In this document: positions 35,009 to 43,346 of the stretch, one piece after another
Numbering within the stretch: position 1 is the stretch's first letter
Layout: each line of letters begins with the position of its first letter
Source: CAJQGY01 sp964417685
GTDB taxonomy: Bacteria > Pseudomonadota > Gammaproteobacteria > Magnimaribacterales > D2472
NCBI GenBank assembly: GCA_964417685.1
Contig: CAYQIT010000002.1
Span: 62,001-126,000, forward strand
Direction of reading: 5' to 3'
DNA: 64,000 nt
The notes under the pieces: model-generated
Database searches by the model: none
The model's input: the letters and a program-made list of their open reading frames with translations, nothing else
Told to the model about the DNA's origin: nothing
Translations under genes and position numbers: made by a program

Positions 35009-35491
35009 ATGAATAAAGACGACATAGAAAACATTGTTAAGCCTGTAATTAATAGACATGAGTGCTATCTATGGGGCATTGAAATCTTAAGAGGTAGAAA
35101 AAGACCAACTTTGAGAGTTTATATTGAATCAGATGCTGGTGCTGGAATTGATGATTGTGAATTAGTTTCAAAGGATTTAAATTATGAAGCTGAGCTTGAA
35201 TCAATATTAGGAGATGATTTTATTTTAGAAGTTTCAACTCCGGGAATTGATAGAAGATTTTTCTATTATGAGCAACTTAAGGAATATGTTGGTGAAGAAT
35301 TTAAAATAAAGTTAAGAGAACCACTTGATGGAATTAAAAATATAAATGGGCATCTTGCGGAGTGTAAAGATGACTTTTTAAGAATTGAAACATCTAATCT
35401 TGAGTACAAATTAGAGTTTAATGAAATAGAGTTTTGTAAATTAGAACCAAATTTTGAAAAAATTATGAAGGAAAGTGAACATGCAAAGTAA
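35009..35491 (+). CDS. rimP: Ribosome maturation factor RimP
   Basis: 30S maturation factor, 160 residues from ATG at 35009. The open frame extends upstream through the tRNA-fMet gene, but that part is not coding. The N-terminal domain has the CYLWGIEILRGRKRPTLRVYI pattern (LRVYIESDAGAGIDDCELVS, ~30-49). The EVSTPGIDRRFFYYEQ segment (~78-93) is the RimP signature around the domain junction. A C-terminal SH3-like domain covers ~95-155. It overlaps nusA by 11 nt, the standard rimP-nusA-infB arrangement. Confidence 0.95.
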   Translation: MNKDDIENIVKPVINRHECYLWGIEILRGRKRPTLRVYIESDAGAGIDDCELVSKDLNYEAELESILGDDFILEVSTPGIDRRFFYYEQLKEYVGEEFKIKLREPLDGIKNINGHLAECKDDFLRIETSNLEYKLEFNEIEFCKLEPNFEKIMKESEHAK

Positions 35492-36941
35492 TGAAATTTT
35501 AATGGTAGTTGACTCAGTTTCTAATGAGAAGGGCCTTACTAAAGAAGTTATTTTTAATGCAGTTGAGGTTGCATTAGCATCAGCTTCTCAGAGGCATTTT
35601 CATGAAGATGCCGAGCTTAGTGTTAGTATTGATAGAGATACTGGTGAATACACCACTCACAGAAGCTGGATTGTTGCTGATCCAGAGGATATTTATTTTC
35701 ACAAAGAAACTCATGTGACTTCAGAGGAGGCAGGGTTAGAAATTGGAGAAATATTTTCTAAACCTGTTGAGAGTATAAAATTCGGAAGAATAGAAACACA
35801 AGCTGCACGCCAAGTAATGCTTCAAAAAGTTAGAGAAGCTGAAAGAGAGAAGGTAGTTGCTCAGTTTAAATCAAAGGATAATGCTCTAGTAAGCGGCTCT
35901 GTAAAAAGAGTAACAAGAGACAATATTATTGTGGATATATCTAATGAAGCTGAGGCTATTTTGCCAAGAGATAGGCTGATGCCTGGTGAAATTTATAAAA
36001 TAAATGATCGCATTAGAGCAATTCTAAAAATTCAAGAAGTTGAAGGCAGAGGGCCTCAGCTTATGCTTGATAGAGTTTGCAAAGAGATGGTTACTGAACT
36101 CTTTAGTATTGAGGTTCCTGAAATTAACGAGGATATTATAGAAATAAGAGGCGTATCAAGAGAACCTGGATCAAGATCAAAGATAGCTGTTAAAACAAAT
36201 GATGGAAGGATTGATCCTGTTGGGGCCTGTGTTGGAATGAGAGGCTCTAGAGTTCAAGCTGTATCATCAGAGTTAGGAAATGAGAGAATTGATATTGTTA
36301 TTTATGATGATAATCCTGCTCAACTTGTAATAAATGCATTAGTTCCTGCAAAGGTTGATTCAATTGTTGTTGATGAAGACTCAAGGTCAATGGAGATAGC
36401 TGTAAATCAAGATAATCTAGCATTAGCTATTGGTTCTAGAGGACAGAATATTCGTTTAGCATCTCAGTTGGTTGGCTGGGAGCTAAATATTATTAGTAGC
36501 GAGGAGGCAGAAGCTAAAGTCAAAGTTGATGAAACTGAATTTATGGTTAAATTAATCGATAGCCTTTCAATTGATGAAAGTATTGCAGAAAAAATTATTG
36601 CAGTTGGTTTAGCTTCATTTGATGATGTTGCTTACGTTGATAATAGTGTTCTAGAAGCTTTTGTTGATAATCCTGATGAAATTGAAAGAATTAAAAGCTC
36701 TGCTGAGGATGCTGCGCTTATGGAAGCAATGGGTGCCATAACAGAAGAAGAAGAAAATTTGGATTCATTTGGTGATCTTGGTCTTAGTGAAGAGAATATC
36801 CAGATGCTTACAAACAAAGGTATTAAAAATAAAGATGATTTTGCTGAATTATCAGTTGATGAACTCCAAGACATCATTGAAATTAGTGATGATCTAGGTT
36901 CAGCAGCCATTATGAAAGCAAGAGAAGATTGGTTTAAATAA
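35481..36941 (+). CDS. nusA: Transcription termination/antitermination protein NusA
   Basis: RNA polymerase-binding factor with an N-terminal domain (EILMVVDSVSNEKGLTKEVIF), an S1 domain (~130-200), two KH domains (DGRIDPVGACVGMRGSRVQ, then LAIGSRGQNIRLAS), and acidic C-terminal repeats (~345-486). ATG at 35481 is chosen because AAGGA lies 8 nt before it; a GTG at 35475 would give two more residues with too short a spacing. The C-terminal AR2-type domain (LGLSEENIQMLTNKGIKNKDDFA) is kept, as in E. coli. Confidence 0.96.
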   Translation: MQSNEILMVVDSVSNEKGLTKEVIFNAVEVALASASQRHFHEDAELSVSIDRDTGEYTTHRSWIVADPEDIYFHKETHVTSEEAGLEIGEIFSKPVESIKFGRIETQAARQVMLQKVREAEREKVVAQFKSKDNALVSGSVKRVTRDNIIVDISNEAEAILPRDRLMPGEIYKINDRIRAILKIQEVEGRGPQLMLDRVCKEMVTELFSIEVPEINEDIIEIRGVSREPGSRSKIAVKTNDGRIDPVGACVGMRGSRVQAVSSELGNERIDIVIYDDNPAQLVINALVPAKVDSIVVDEDSRSMEIAVNQDNLALAIGSRGQNIRLASQLVGWELNIISSEEAEAKVKVDETEFMVKLIDSLSIDESIAEKIIAVGLASFDDVAYVDNSVLEAFVDNPDEIERIKSSAEDAALMEAMGAITEEEENLDSFGDLGLSEENIQMLTNKGIKNKDDFAELSVDELQDIIEISDDLGSAAIMKAREDWFK

Positions 36942-36954
36942 AAAAGGATTTATT

Positions 36955-39234
36955 TTGGCTTTAACAGTAAAACAATTTGCAAAAGTATTAAAAATTTCTG
37001 ATTCTGCTCTTTTAGAAAGAATGCAGAATGCTGGATTAAAACATTCAAGCAGCTCTGATGAAATCACTCCTGCTGATAAGCAGGCGCTGCTCAAATCTCT
37101 AAAAGGTAGCAAAGCTGCAGCAGCAAAATCAGTTACTCCTTCTGGAAATATAACTGTTACCTCAAAAAACAAGACTACCTCTGAAACTCAACCAATTAAG
37201 AGTTACTCTGACAATATTGAAGCAAAAAGAGCTGCAGCCTCTGAGCAATTAAAAGAGCAACAAAAGAAAAGAGAAGAGCAACTTAAAGAAGCAGCTAGAT
37301 TAAAACAAGATGAACAAAAGAAAAAAGAAAAATTCAGAGCAGCAACCAAAACCGCTGAAAGGCCTGCAAAAAAAGTAAATGTTAAAGACCAACTTTCATC
37401 CGCTGTAAATGCTTACAAGAGAAGAGAAGGCAAGTTTCAATCCGAAGGTGACCATCAATTTGAAGCACCTGCAGAATTTATTCAAAAAGAGATTCAAATT
37501 CCATCTTCAATACAGGTAGGCGAGTTAGGTAAGCTAATGGCAGTCAAAGGTGGTATTGTAGTCAAAAATCTCATGTCTCTTGGAGTACCTGCAACAATTA
37601 ATGACATTATTGATCAGGAAACAGCAATTCTTGTGGTTGAAGAAATAGGCCATATTGGTGTTGCTATTGAAGAGGAAGATGTTGAAGAGAATTTTGCTAA
37701 TTTAATAGAGTATAAAGATGAGCCATCATCAAGATCACCAGTTGTTACTGTAATGGGGCATGTTGATCATGGTAAGACAACATTATTAGATTACATAAGA
37801 AAAACAAAAGTGGTTGACGGTGAGGCTGGAGGTATTACTCAGCATATAGGTGCATATCAGGTTGAGACTTCAAAAGGAAATATTACATTTATAGATACAC
37901 CAGGGCATGCTGCTTTTTCATCAATGAGAGCAAGAGGTGCAAATACGACTGACATAGTTATATTAGTTGTTGCAGCTAATGATGGTATTAAGCCGCAAAC
38001 TGAAGAGGCAATAAATCATGCGAAAGCTGCAGGAGTCTCAATTGTGGTGGCTATTAATAAAATGGATTTAACTGGTGCAGATGCTGAAAAAGTAAAAGGT
38101 GATTTGGCTGCTAAAGAATTAGTGCCTGAAGATTGGGGTGGAAACATTCAGATGATACCTGTTTCTGCGCTTAAAGGTGACGGTGTTGATAAGTTATTAG
38201 AATCCCTTCTATTAGAGGCTGAACTTTTAGAATTAAAGGCTTCTTATGATGGCCCGGCTCAAGGTGTTGTTATTGAATCAGAGCTTGATAAGTTCAAGGG
38301 CTCTGTGGCTACTCTTCTTGTTCAGAATGGAACTATGAAAGTAGGGGATCTAATTGCTGCAGGAAATGCAATTGGTAAAATTAAGAGCATCACTTCAGGC
38401 GAAGGATCAAAAGAAAAAAGTGTAGGCCCATCTGCAGCTGTTGAGGTTTTGGGTTTAAATAGCGTTCCTAATGCTGGTGATGTTTTTCAAGTAGTTAAAA
38501 ATGAAAAACAAGCAAGAGAAATTGTTGAGTTTAGGATAGATAAAGAAAAGGAAAGAAAATTACTAAAGCAAAAAGATGAATCGGTAGGAAATTTATTTGA
38601 ATCTTTTGGGCAGGATGCCAAAAAGGTTCTTAACATAATTATTAAGACTGATGTTGGCGGAACATGTGAGGCAATTATTGCAGCACTTAATGATTTAGCT
38701 AATGACTTAGCCAAAGTTAAGATTGTTGCTAGCGGTGTTGGGGGAATTTCAGAGTCAGATGTAAATCTTGCACTTGCAACAGACGCAATTATATTAGGTT
38801 TTAATGTAAGAGCAGATAACACTGCTAAGAAAATTGCAGAAGAGGAGTCTATACCTCTAAATTATCACAGTATTATTTATGAGCTTCTTGATGATGTTAA
38901 GGCAAGGATGAGCGGATTGCTTGATCCAATAATCAAAGAAGAAATTATTGGAACTGCCGAGGTATTGGAAGTCTTCAATTCTCCAAAATTTGGTCAAGTT
39001 GCTGGATGTATGGTTGTTGAAGGTTCTGTGAACCGTAATAAACCAGTTAGAGTTTTAAGAGATGATATAGTTATTTTTGAAGGTGAGCTTAATTCACTTA
39101 GAAGATTTAAAGATGATGTATCTGAAGTTAAAAACGGTAGTGAATGTGGCATGGGTATAAAAAACTACAAAGATATTAGACCAAAAGATAAAATTGAAGT
39201 CTTTGATAGAAAAGAGGAAGCTCAGACTATCTAA
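36955..39234 (+). CDS. infB: Translation initiation factor IF-2
   Basis: GTPase that delivers fMet-tRNA to the 30S subunit. It has 759 residues, shorter than the 890 of E. coli because the charged linker is compact (~85-165). The start is TTG, with AAAAAGGA 6 nt upstream. The N-terminal IF2N domain is LTVKQFAKVLKISDSALLER. A second IF2N domain lies at ~178-230. G motifs are GHVDHGKT (268-275), DTPGHAAF, NKMD and SALKG. Domains II-IV complete the C-terminus with the GTCEAI and EVFNSPKFGQVAGC segments. Confidence 0.97.
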   Translation: MALTVKQFAKVLKISDSALLERMQNAGLKHSSSSDEITPADKQALLKSLKGSKAAAAKSVTPSGNITVTSKNKTTSETQPIKSYSDNIEAKRAAASEQLKEQQKKREEQLKEAARLKQDEQKKKEKFRAATKTAERPAKKVNVKDQLSSAVNAYKRREGKFQSEGDHQFEAPAEFIQKEIQIPSSIQVGELGKLMAVKGGIVVKNLMSLGVPATINDIIDQETAILVVEEIGHIGVAIEEEDVEENFANLIEYKDEPSSRSPVVTVMGHVDHGKTTLLDYIRKTKVVDGEAGGITQHIGAYQVETSKGNITFIDTPGHAAFSSMRARGANTTDIVILVVAANDGIKPQTEEAINHAKAAGVSIVVAINKMDLTGADAEKVKGDLAAKELVPEDWGGNIQMIPVSALKGDGVDKLLESLLLEAELLELKASYDGPAQGVVIESELDKFKGSVATLLVQNGTMKVGDLIAAGNAIGKIKSITSGEGSKEKSVGPSAAVEVLGLNSVPNAGDVFQVVKNEKQAREIVEFRIDKEKERKLLKQKDESVGNLFESFGQDAKKVLNIIIKTDVGGTCEAIIAALNDLANDLAKVKIVASGVGGISESDVNLALATDAIILGFNVRADNTAKKIAEEESIPLNYHSIIYELLDDVKARMSGLLDPIIKEEIIGTAEVLEVFNSPKFGQVAGCMVVEGSVNRNKPVRVLRDDIVIFEGELNSLRRFKDDVSEVKNGSECGMGIKNYKDIRPKDKIEVFDRKEEAQTI

Positions 39235-39240
39235 TTTTAT

Positions 39241-39585
39241 ATGAGTTCTTTAAGAGCAGAGAAAATTGCAGACGAGCTAAAAAAAGAGATCTCTCTAATT
39301 ATCAATCGAGAAACCAAGGACCCAAGACTAAAAAATTTAAATATTAATGCCGTGAAGGTATCTGATGATATTGGTATAGCAACTGTATATTATTCAATAA
39401 TAGGACAGTCTATTTTAAAAGCTGAGAGCAGCTTAGATAAAAGTATTTTAAAAAAATTTTCTGGAATGGTTAGATCTAGACTTGCTAAAACAATGAAAAT
39501 TAGAAGGGTTCCCATTATAAATTTTAGATTTGATGAAAGTATTGAGTATTCTGAAAATATTGAAAGGCTTCTTCAAGATTTATAA
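39241..39585 (+). CDS. rbfA: Ribosome-binding factor A
   Basis: Small KH-fold 30S assembly factor that acts on the 16S 5' helix, 114 residues. Features are the SSLRAEKIADELKKEISLII start, the DPRLKNLNINAVKVSDDIGIA strand region (DPRL at ~28) and a helix-kink region with SRLAKTMKIRRVPIINFRFDES. It lies 6 nt after infB and 7 nt before truB. Confidence 0.93.
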   Translation: MSSLRAEKIADELKKEISLIINRETKDPRLKNLNINAVKVSDDIGIATVYYSIIGQSILKAESSLDKSILKKFSGMVRSRLAKTMKIRRVPIINFRFDESIEYSENIERLLQDL

Positions 39586-39592
39586 TTTATAA

Positions 39593-40432
39593 ATGAATGG
39601 CTTTATAAATTTAATTAAAAAGAAGGGTATTAGTTCTAATACCGCTCTTCAAGAAGCAAAAAGAAAACTTAAGATAAGGAAGGCAGGTCATCTTGGTACA
39701 TTAGACCCAATGGCACATGGTGTTCTTGTGTTAGGGATTAATAGAGGGACTAAGTTTTCATCTTACTTTCTTGAAAGTGATAAAACCTATAAGGCAGAAA
39801 TTACTCTTGGCGCATCTACTGATACAGATGACGCAACGGGTGAAATAATTGCAGAATCTTCAAAAAAAGTTTGCGCTAAAGAGGTTGAAATAGCACTCGA
39901 GACATTTATCGGAAAGTTTATGCAGGTCCCACCCAGCTACTCTGCGTTGAAGTATAAAGGAAAACCACTATACAAGTATGCTAGAGAAGGTAAGCCAATA
40001 TCTAAACCACCAAGAGAAATCAACATTTATACTATTAAAAATTTCGCATTTAAAAATAATATTTGTATTTGTGAAATTTATTGCTCAAAAGGAACATATA
40101 TAAGATCAATTGCTAGAGATCTTGGAAAAATACTTGGAGTAGGGGGTCATCTTTCTGGTTTAGAAAGAATTGAGCAAGGAATTTTTAATATCAAAGATGC
40201 TTTTACAATTGAACAGCTCAATGAAGATTCAATTCTGTCAATTGAAAGCGCATTTCCAAATTTTTTAGATATTAGTCTAAGTTCTGATGAAACAAGATTT
40301 TTTTTAAATGGAGTAAAAATCAAAAATCAGAAGCATTCAGATGCTATTTATAAAATATATAGTGATGAGAGTATTTTCTTAGGACTTGGCGAAGTTCACG
40401 ACTCTATTCTAAAGCTTAAACAGCTTGTTTAA
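39593..40432 (+). CDS. truB: tRNA pseudouridine(55) synthase
   Basis: Forms the T-loop pseudouridine 55 of tRNAs. 279 residues, somewhat shorter than the 314 of E. coli, with a reduced C-terminal PUA-like tail. The catalytic motif is GHLGTLDPMAHGVL with the active Asp38. Other family motifs: KTYKAEITLGASTDTDDATGE (KTYKAEITLG, ~66), QVPPSYSALKYKGKPLYKYAREG (PPSYSALK) and GTYIRSIARDLG (~160). Fourth in the nusA-pnp series. Confidence 0.95.
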   Translation: MNGFINLIKKKGISSNTALQEAKRKLKIRKAGHLGTLDPMAHGVLVLGINRGTKFSSYFLESDKTYKAEITLGASTDTDDATGEIIAESSKKVCAKEVEIALETFIGKFMQVPPSYSALKYKGKPLYKYAREGKPISKPPREINIYTIKNFAFKNNICICEIYCSKGTYIRSIARDLGKILGVGGHLSGLERIEQGIFNIKDAFTIEQLNEDSILSIESAFPNFLDISLSSDETRFFLNGVKIKNQKHSDAIYKIYSDESIFLGLGEVHDSILKLKQLV

Positions 40433-40518
40433 TGATCGAATAAGGTTTAAAGTACACCGGCTTGCTTTAGTTGCACAAGGCAGCATTCTTTTTAACATGT
40501 GCATCGAGGAATTTAATA
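40433..40518 (+). promoter_or_regulatory. rpsO leader, possible S15 autoregulatory region
   Basis: An 86-nt untranslated stretch with several short inverted pairings (for example CTTG against CAAG around 40463-40488) ends in GAGGA, 8 nt before the S15 ATG. In other bacteria S15 represses its own translation through leader structure. I see no recognisable E. coli-type pseudoknot, so this is inference from position. Confidence 0.3.
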
Positions 40519-40788
40519 ATGGCATTAATAGCTAAAGAAAAAGAACAAATAGTTGAAAAATTCAAAAAAAGCGATAACGACACTGGATCCCCAGAAGTTC
40601 AAATTGCTCTATTAACTGAAAACATAAATAAATTACAAAGTCACTTTAAAGAACACAAGAAAGATCATCATTCCAGAACTGGATTAATTAGGATGGTTAA
40701 TCTGAGAAGAAAATTGCTGGCTTATTTAAAAAGAAAAAACCCAGAAAGTTACGCAAATATTATTAAAGAGCTTAAACTTAGAGGGTAA
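40519..40788 (+). CDS. rpsO: 30S ribosomal protein S15
   Basis: 89-residue primary binding protein of 16S rRNA helices 20-22. The start is the ATG at 40519 (MALIAKEKEQIVEKF), with GAGGA 8 nt upstream; an upstream in-frame ATG at 40471 would add 16 residues unlike any S15. Conserved segments are DTGSPEVQIALLTENI, HSRTGLIRMVNLRRKLLAYL (HHSRTGL plus RRKLL) and the KLRG-like end. Followed after 17 nt by pnp. Confidence 0.98.
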   Translation: MALIAKEKEQIVEKFKKSDNDTGSPEVQIALLTENINKLQSHFKEHKKDHHSRTGLIRMVNLRRKLLAYLKRKNPESYANIIKELKLRG

Positions 40789-40805
40789 TAAGAAAAAGGA
40801 AAAAC

Positions 40806-42935
40806 GTGGAAAATAATAAATTAGAGTCTACAACGGTAGAATTCAAGTACGGAAATAAATTAGTAAAATTAGAAACAAATAAAGTAGCAAGGCAAGCAAC
40901 AGCAGCAGTAGTAGTAACAATAGATGATTTAGTTGTTCTCACAACAGTTGTAGCTAAAAAAGATGCAGATCCAGCTAAGGATTTCTTCCCTCTAGCGGTT
41001 TTTTATCAAGAAAAGTTTTACGCAACAGGCGCTATACCTGGAGGCTTTTTTAAAAGAGAGGCTAGGCCTACTGAAAGAGAAACACTTACATCAAGGCTTA
41101 TAGATAGACCTATTAGGCCTTTATTCGCTGAGAGTTTTAAAAATGAAGTACAGGTTTTTTGTACAGTTTTATCATCAGGTAAGGATCAAAATCCAGATAT
41201 AGCTGCAATGATTGGCGCTTCAGCGGCCTTATGTGTAGCTGGTGTTCCATTTGACGGTCCAATGGGCGCAGCTAGAGTTGGTTTTATTGATGGCAATTAC
41301 GTGCTTAATCCATCTTTTGCTGAATTGGAAGAATCATTCCTTGATATGGTCGTAGCTGGAACTGAAGAAGCAGTTCTCATGGTTGAATCAGAAGCAAAAG
41401 AACTTAATGAAGACCTTATGCTTGGAGCCGTATTATTTGGTCATCAAGAAATGCAGGCTGTTGTAGATGCATGCAAAGAATTGAAAGAAAAAGCAGGTAA
41501 GGAAGATTGGGTTCTGCAAGAAGATGAAGAAAGCCCAGTATATGCAGCTGAATTAGCAGAAAAATTTACTGATAAAATTTCTAATGCTTTTACTATTAAA
41601 GACAAAAAAGAAAGAACATCTGCCATAGGGGAAATTAAGAACAGTATTGTTGAATCTTATCCTGACGCTGATGACATTCAGATTGGTAAAGTGCTTGGAG
41701 CTTTTAAAAATCTTGAGAAAGATATCGTTAGAAAAAATATCCTAAGCAACCAGCCTAGAATAGATGGTCGAGATAGAGATACAGTAAGGCCTATATACGT
41801 AGAAACAGATATTCTTCCTAGCACTCATGGATCATCTTTATTTACTAGGGGTGAAACACAAGCTATGGTTGTTGCAACACTTGGCTCATCAAGAGATGCG
41901 CAAAGAATTGAATCTATTGAAGGCCAAAGCACAGATAATTTTATGCTTCATTACAATTTCCCAGCTTATAGTGTTGGAGAAATTGGTATGCCTATGGGTC
42001 CAAAGAGAAGAGAAATTGGACATGGAAATTTAGCAAAAAGAGCAATAAAGGCTGTATTGCCTGATGTTGAAGAATTTGGATACACAATGAGGGTTGTATC
42101 AGAAATAACTGAATCAAATGGGTCAAGCTCAATGGCTTCTGTTTGTGGTACTTCTCTTTCTCTTATGGATGCTGGAGTTCCTATTTCTAATCCTGTTGCG
42201 GGCATTGCGATGGGCTTAATTAAAGAGGGAGACGATTTTGCTGTTCTTACTGACATACTAGGTGATGAAGATCATTTAGGAGATATGGATTTCAAAGTTG
42301 CTGGAACTAAGAATGGTATTACAGCATTGCAAATGGACATCAAGATCCAAGGTATTAATGAAGCAATAATGGATACTGCCTTAACAAAAGCTAAAGTTGC
42401 CATTGATCATATCTTAGGAATTATGAATGAAACAATTTCATCTCCTAAAGAGCTTTCAGAAAATGCTCCTGCAATGAAAACTTTTATGGTTGATAAAGAT
42501 AAAATTAAGGAAATCATCGGAAAAGGCGGAGCAGTTATCAAAGGTATGCAAGAAGAAACTGGTGCTACAGTTGATGTAAGTGATGATGGTACCGTTTCTG
42601 TCTTTGGCCAGGATCAAACCTCAATGAAGGAATGCTTAGCTATTATTGAGGGCATTCTTGAAGAACCAGAGCTCAACAAAGTTTACAACGGAAAGGTTGT
42701 AAAGATTGTTGATTTTGGTGCCTTTGTTAATATTCTTCCTGGTAAAGATGGTTTATTGCATATATCTGAAATTTCTCACGAGAGAACAGAAAGTGTTTCA
42801 GCTGTATACTCAGAAGGTGATGAAGTAAAAGTTAAACTTATAGGTTTTGATAGAGGAAAAATGAAGCTTTCAGTTAAAGCTCTCGAAGAAAAAAAACCTA
42901 AAGAATCCGCTGATCCTGAAGAAAAATCAGAATAA
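40806..42935 (+). CDS. pnp: Polyribonucleotide nucleotidyltransferase
   Basis: Phosphorolytic 3'-5' exoribonuclease of the degradosome, 709 residues from a GTG start preceded by AAGGA. Two RNase PH-like domains (~15-225 and ~315-550, the second with RGETQAMVVATLGSSRDAQ) are joined by a helical domain. A KH domain has IIGKGGAVIKGMQEETGA (~562) and an S1 domain covers ~620-690 (GKVVKIVDFGAFVNILPGKDGLLH split). A clear intrinsic terminator follows, closing the nusA-pnp series. Confidence 0.98.
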   Translation: MENNKLESTTVEFKYGNKLVKLETNKVARQATAAVVVTIDDLVVLTTVVAKKDADPAKDFFPLAVFYQEKFYATGAIPGGFFKREARPTERETLTSRLIDRPIRPLFAESFKNEVQVFCTVLSSGKDQNPDIAAMIGASAALCVAGVPFDGPMGAARVGFIDGNYVLNPSFAELEESFLDMVVAGTEEAVLMVESEAKELNEDLMLGAVLFGHQEMQAVVDACKELKEKAGKEDWVLQEDEESPVYAAELAEKFTDKISNAFTIKDKKERTSAIGEIKNSIVESYPDADDIQIGKVLGAFKNLEKDIVRKNILSNQPRIDGRDRDTVRPIYVETDILPSTHGSSLFTRGETQAMVVATLGSSRDAQRIESIEGQSTDNFMLHYNFPAYSVGEIGMPMGPKRREIGHGNLAKRAIKAVLPDVEEFGYTMRVVSEITESNGSSSMASVCGTSLSLMDAGVPISNPVAGIAMGLIKEGDDFAVLTDILGDEDHLGDMDFKVAGTKNGITALQMDIKIQGINEAIMDTALTKAKVAIDHILGIMNETISSPKELSENAPAMKTFMVDKDKIKEIIGKGGAVIKGMQEETGATVDVSDDGTVSVFGQDQTSMKECLAIIEGILEEPELNKVYNGKVVKIVDFGAFVNILPGKDGLLHISEISHERTESVSAVYSEGDEVKVKLIGFDRGKMKLSVKALEEKKPKESADPEEKSE

Positions 42936-42953
42936 ATAATCTCGTTAAAATAT

Positions 42954-42986
42954 AAATTCTCAAAAGTCAAATTTTGAGAATTTTTT
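42954..42986 (+). terminator. Intrinsic terminator after pnp
   Basis: A perfect 12-bp stem AAATTCTCAAAA / TTTTGAGAATTT with 6-nt loop GTCAAA runs directly into a T tract. This is the clearest Rho-independent terminator of the window and separates the pnp operon from the two small membrane-protein genes. Confidence 0.85.
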
Positions 42987-43026
42987 ATTTAATAATATTT
43001 GCCAGTAATCCCTATTTGTGGTTTTA

Positions 43027-43032
43027 TATAAT
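43027..43032 (+). promoter_or_regulatory. Possible -10 element of the small membrane-protein genes
   Basis: A perfect TATAAT lies 43 nt before the ATG at 43070, downstream of the pnp terminator, so the pair probably has its own promoter. The best -35 candidate, TTGCCA at 42999, is 22 nt away, too far for a normal spacer. Confidence 0.4.
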
Positions 43033-43056
43033 CTGCAAAACATAAAAAAACCTATA

Positions 43057-43062
43057 GGGGGG
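43057..43062 (+). promoter_or_regulatory. G6 ribosome-binding tract of the 71-aa gene
   Basis: CCTATA followed by six G and then GAAA-type spacing gives a ribosome-binding tract 7 nt before the ATG at 43070. CCTATAGG is itself palindromic, and CCCTAT at 43010-43015 could pair with ATAGGG at 43054-43059. The site might therefore be masked in longer transcripts. Confidence 0.5.
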
Positions 43063-43069
43063 AAATATT

Positions 43070-43285
43070 ATGGATAATGCATGGAGAATGATAGGCGACT
43101 TAGTTAGTAATCTAACTACTGTTATAACTGGTATTTTAGGTCTAGGAATTGTTGGAAGCTTAGCTTTTGGTGATATGTTAGGTCTTGATGTTATTGGAAA
43201 TATAACTTCATTAGTTAGCGATCTTGCTAATGGTGGAGTTGTAGGACTTCTAGTACTAGCAGTTCTAATGAGCCTACTTAAGTAA
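43070..43285 (+). CDS. Small hydrophobic protein A, 71 aa, unrecognised family
   Basis: I do not recognise this protein. It has a short N-terminal amphipathic part (MDNAWRMIGDLVSNL), a glycine-rich hydrophobic segment (~17-37, with ITGILGLGIVGSLAFGD), a polar link with DVIGNITSLVSDL, and a second hydrophobic helix (~53-70) ending in Lys. Two short membrane passes or a re-entrant hairpin are likely. It carries a strong G-rich ribosome-binding site, stands after the pnp terminator, and is followed by a similar 77-aa protein. The patterns FG-D, DV-x-x-N-[IV], and an L-rich C-terminal helix ending in K are shared. It lacks the buried Asp/Glu of ATP synthase subunit c. Confidence 0.85.
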   Translation: MDNAWRMIGDLVSNLTTVITGILGLGIVGSLAFGDMLGLDVIGNITSLVSDLANGGVVGLLVLAVLMSLLK

Positions 43286-43294
43286 TTACTTAAG
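43277..43294 (+). repeat. 18-bp perfect palindrome over the stop codon of small protein A
   Basis: CTTAAGTAATTACTTAAG reads the same on both strands and contains the TAA stop. It could fold in the mRNA (CTTAAG/CTTAAG with a short loop), or serve as a dimeric protein-binding site. It is followed 8 nt later by an 11-bp hairpin. Confidence 0.8.
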
Positions 43295-43301
43295 AATCCA
43301 A

Positions 43302-43327
43302 TTAGGAAGGGCGTAAGCCCTTCCTAA
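43302..43327 (+). terminator. Strong 11-bp intercistronic hairpin
   Basis: TTAGGAAGGGC, loop GTAA (a GNRA tetraloop), TTCC-containing complementary arm GCCCTTCCTAA: eleven perfect pairs. No T tract follows, so simple intrinsic termination is unlikely. A role in mRNA stabilisation or differential expression of the flanking genes is more plausible. It ends 20 nt before the ATG of the second small gene. Confidence 0.7.
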
Positions 43328-43346
43328 ACTTGAAGGATATAAAAAA

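Noticed and set aside
40471..40518. In-frame N-terminal extension of S15
   Set aside because: The 16 extra residues do not resemble S15; GAGGA precedes the ATG at 40519, which gives the normal 89 residues.
43070..43285. Small protein A as an ATP synthase subunit c
   Set aside because: Same size and two helices, but it lacks the essential Asp/Glu in the second helix and the neighbourhood has no atp genes.
43302..43327. Intercistronic hairpin as a standard intrinsic terminator
   Set aside because: No T tract follows the stem; it is more likely an RNA-stability or processing element, and is listed as terminator type only for lack of a better class.
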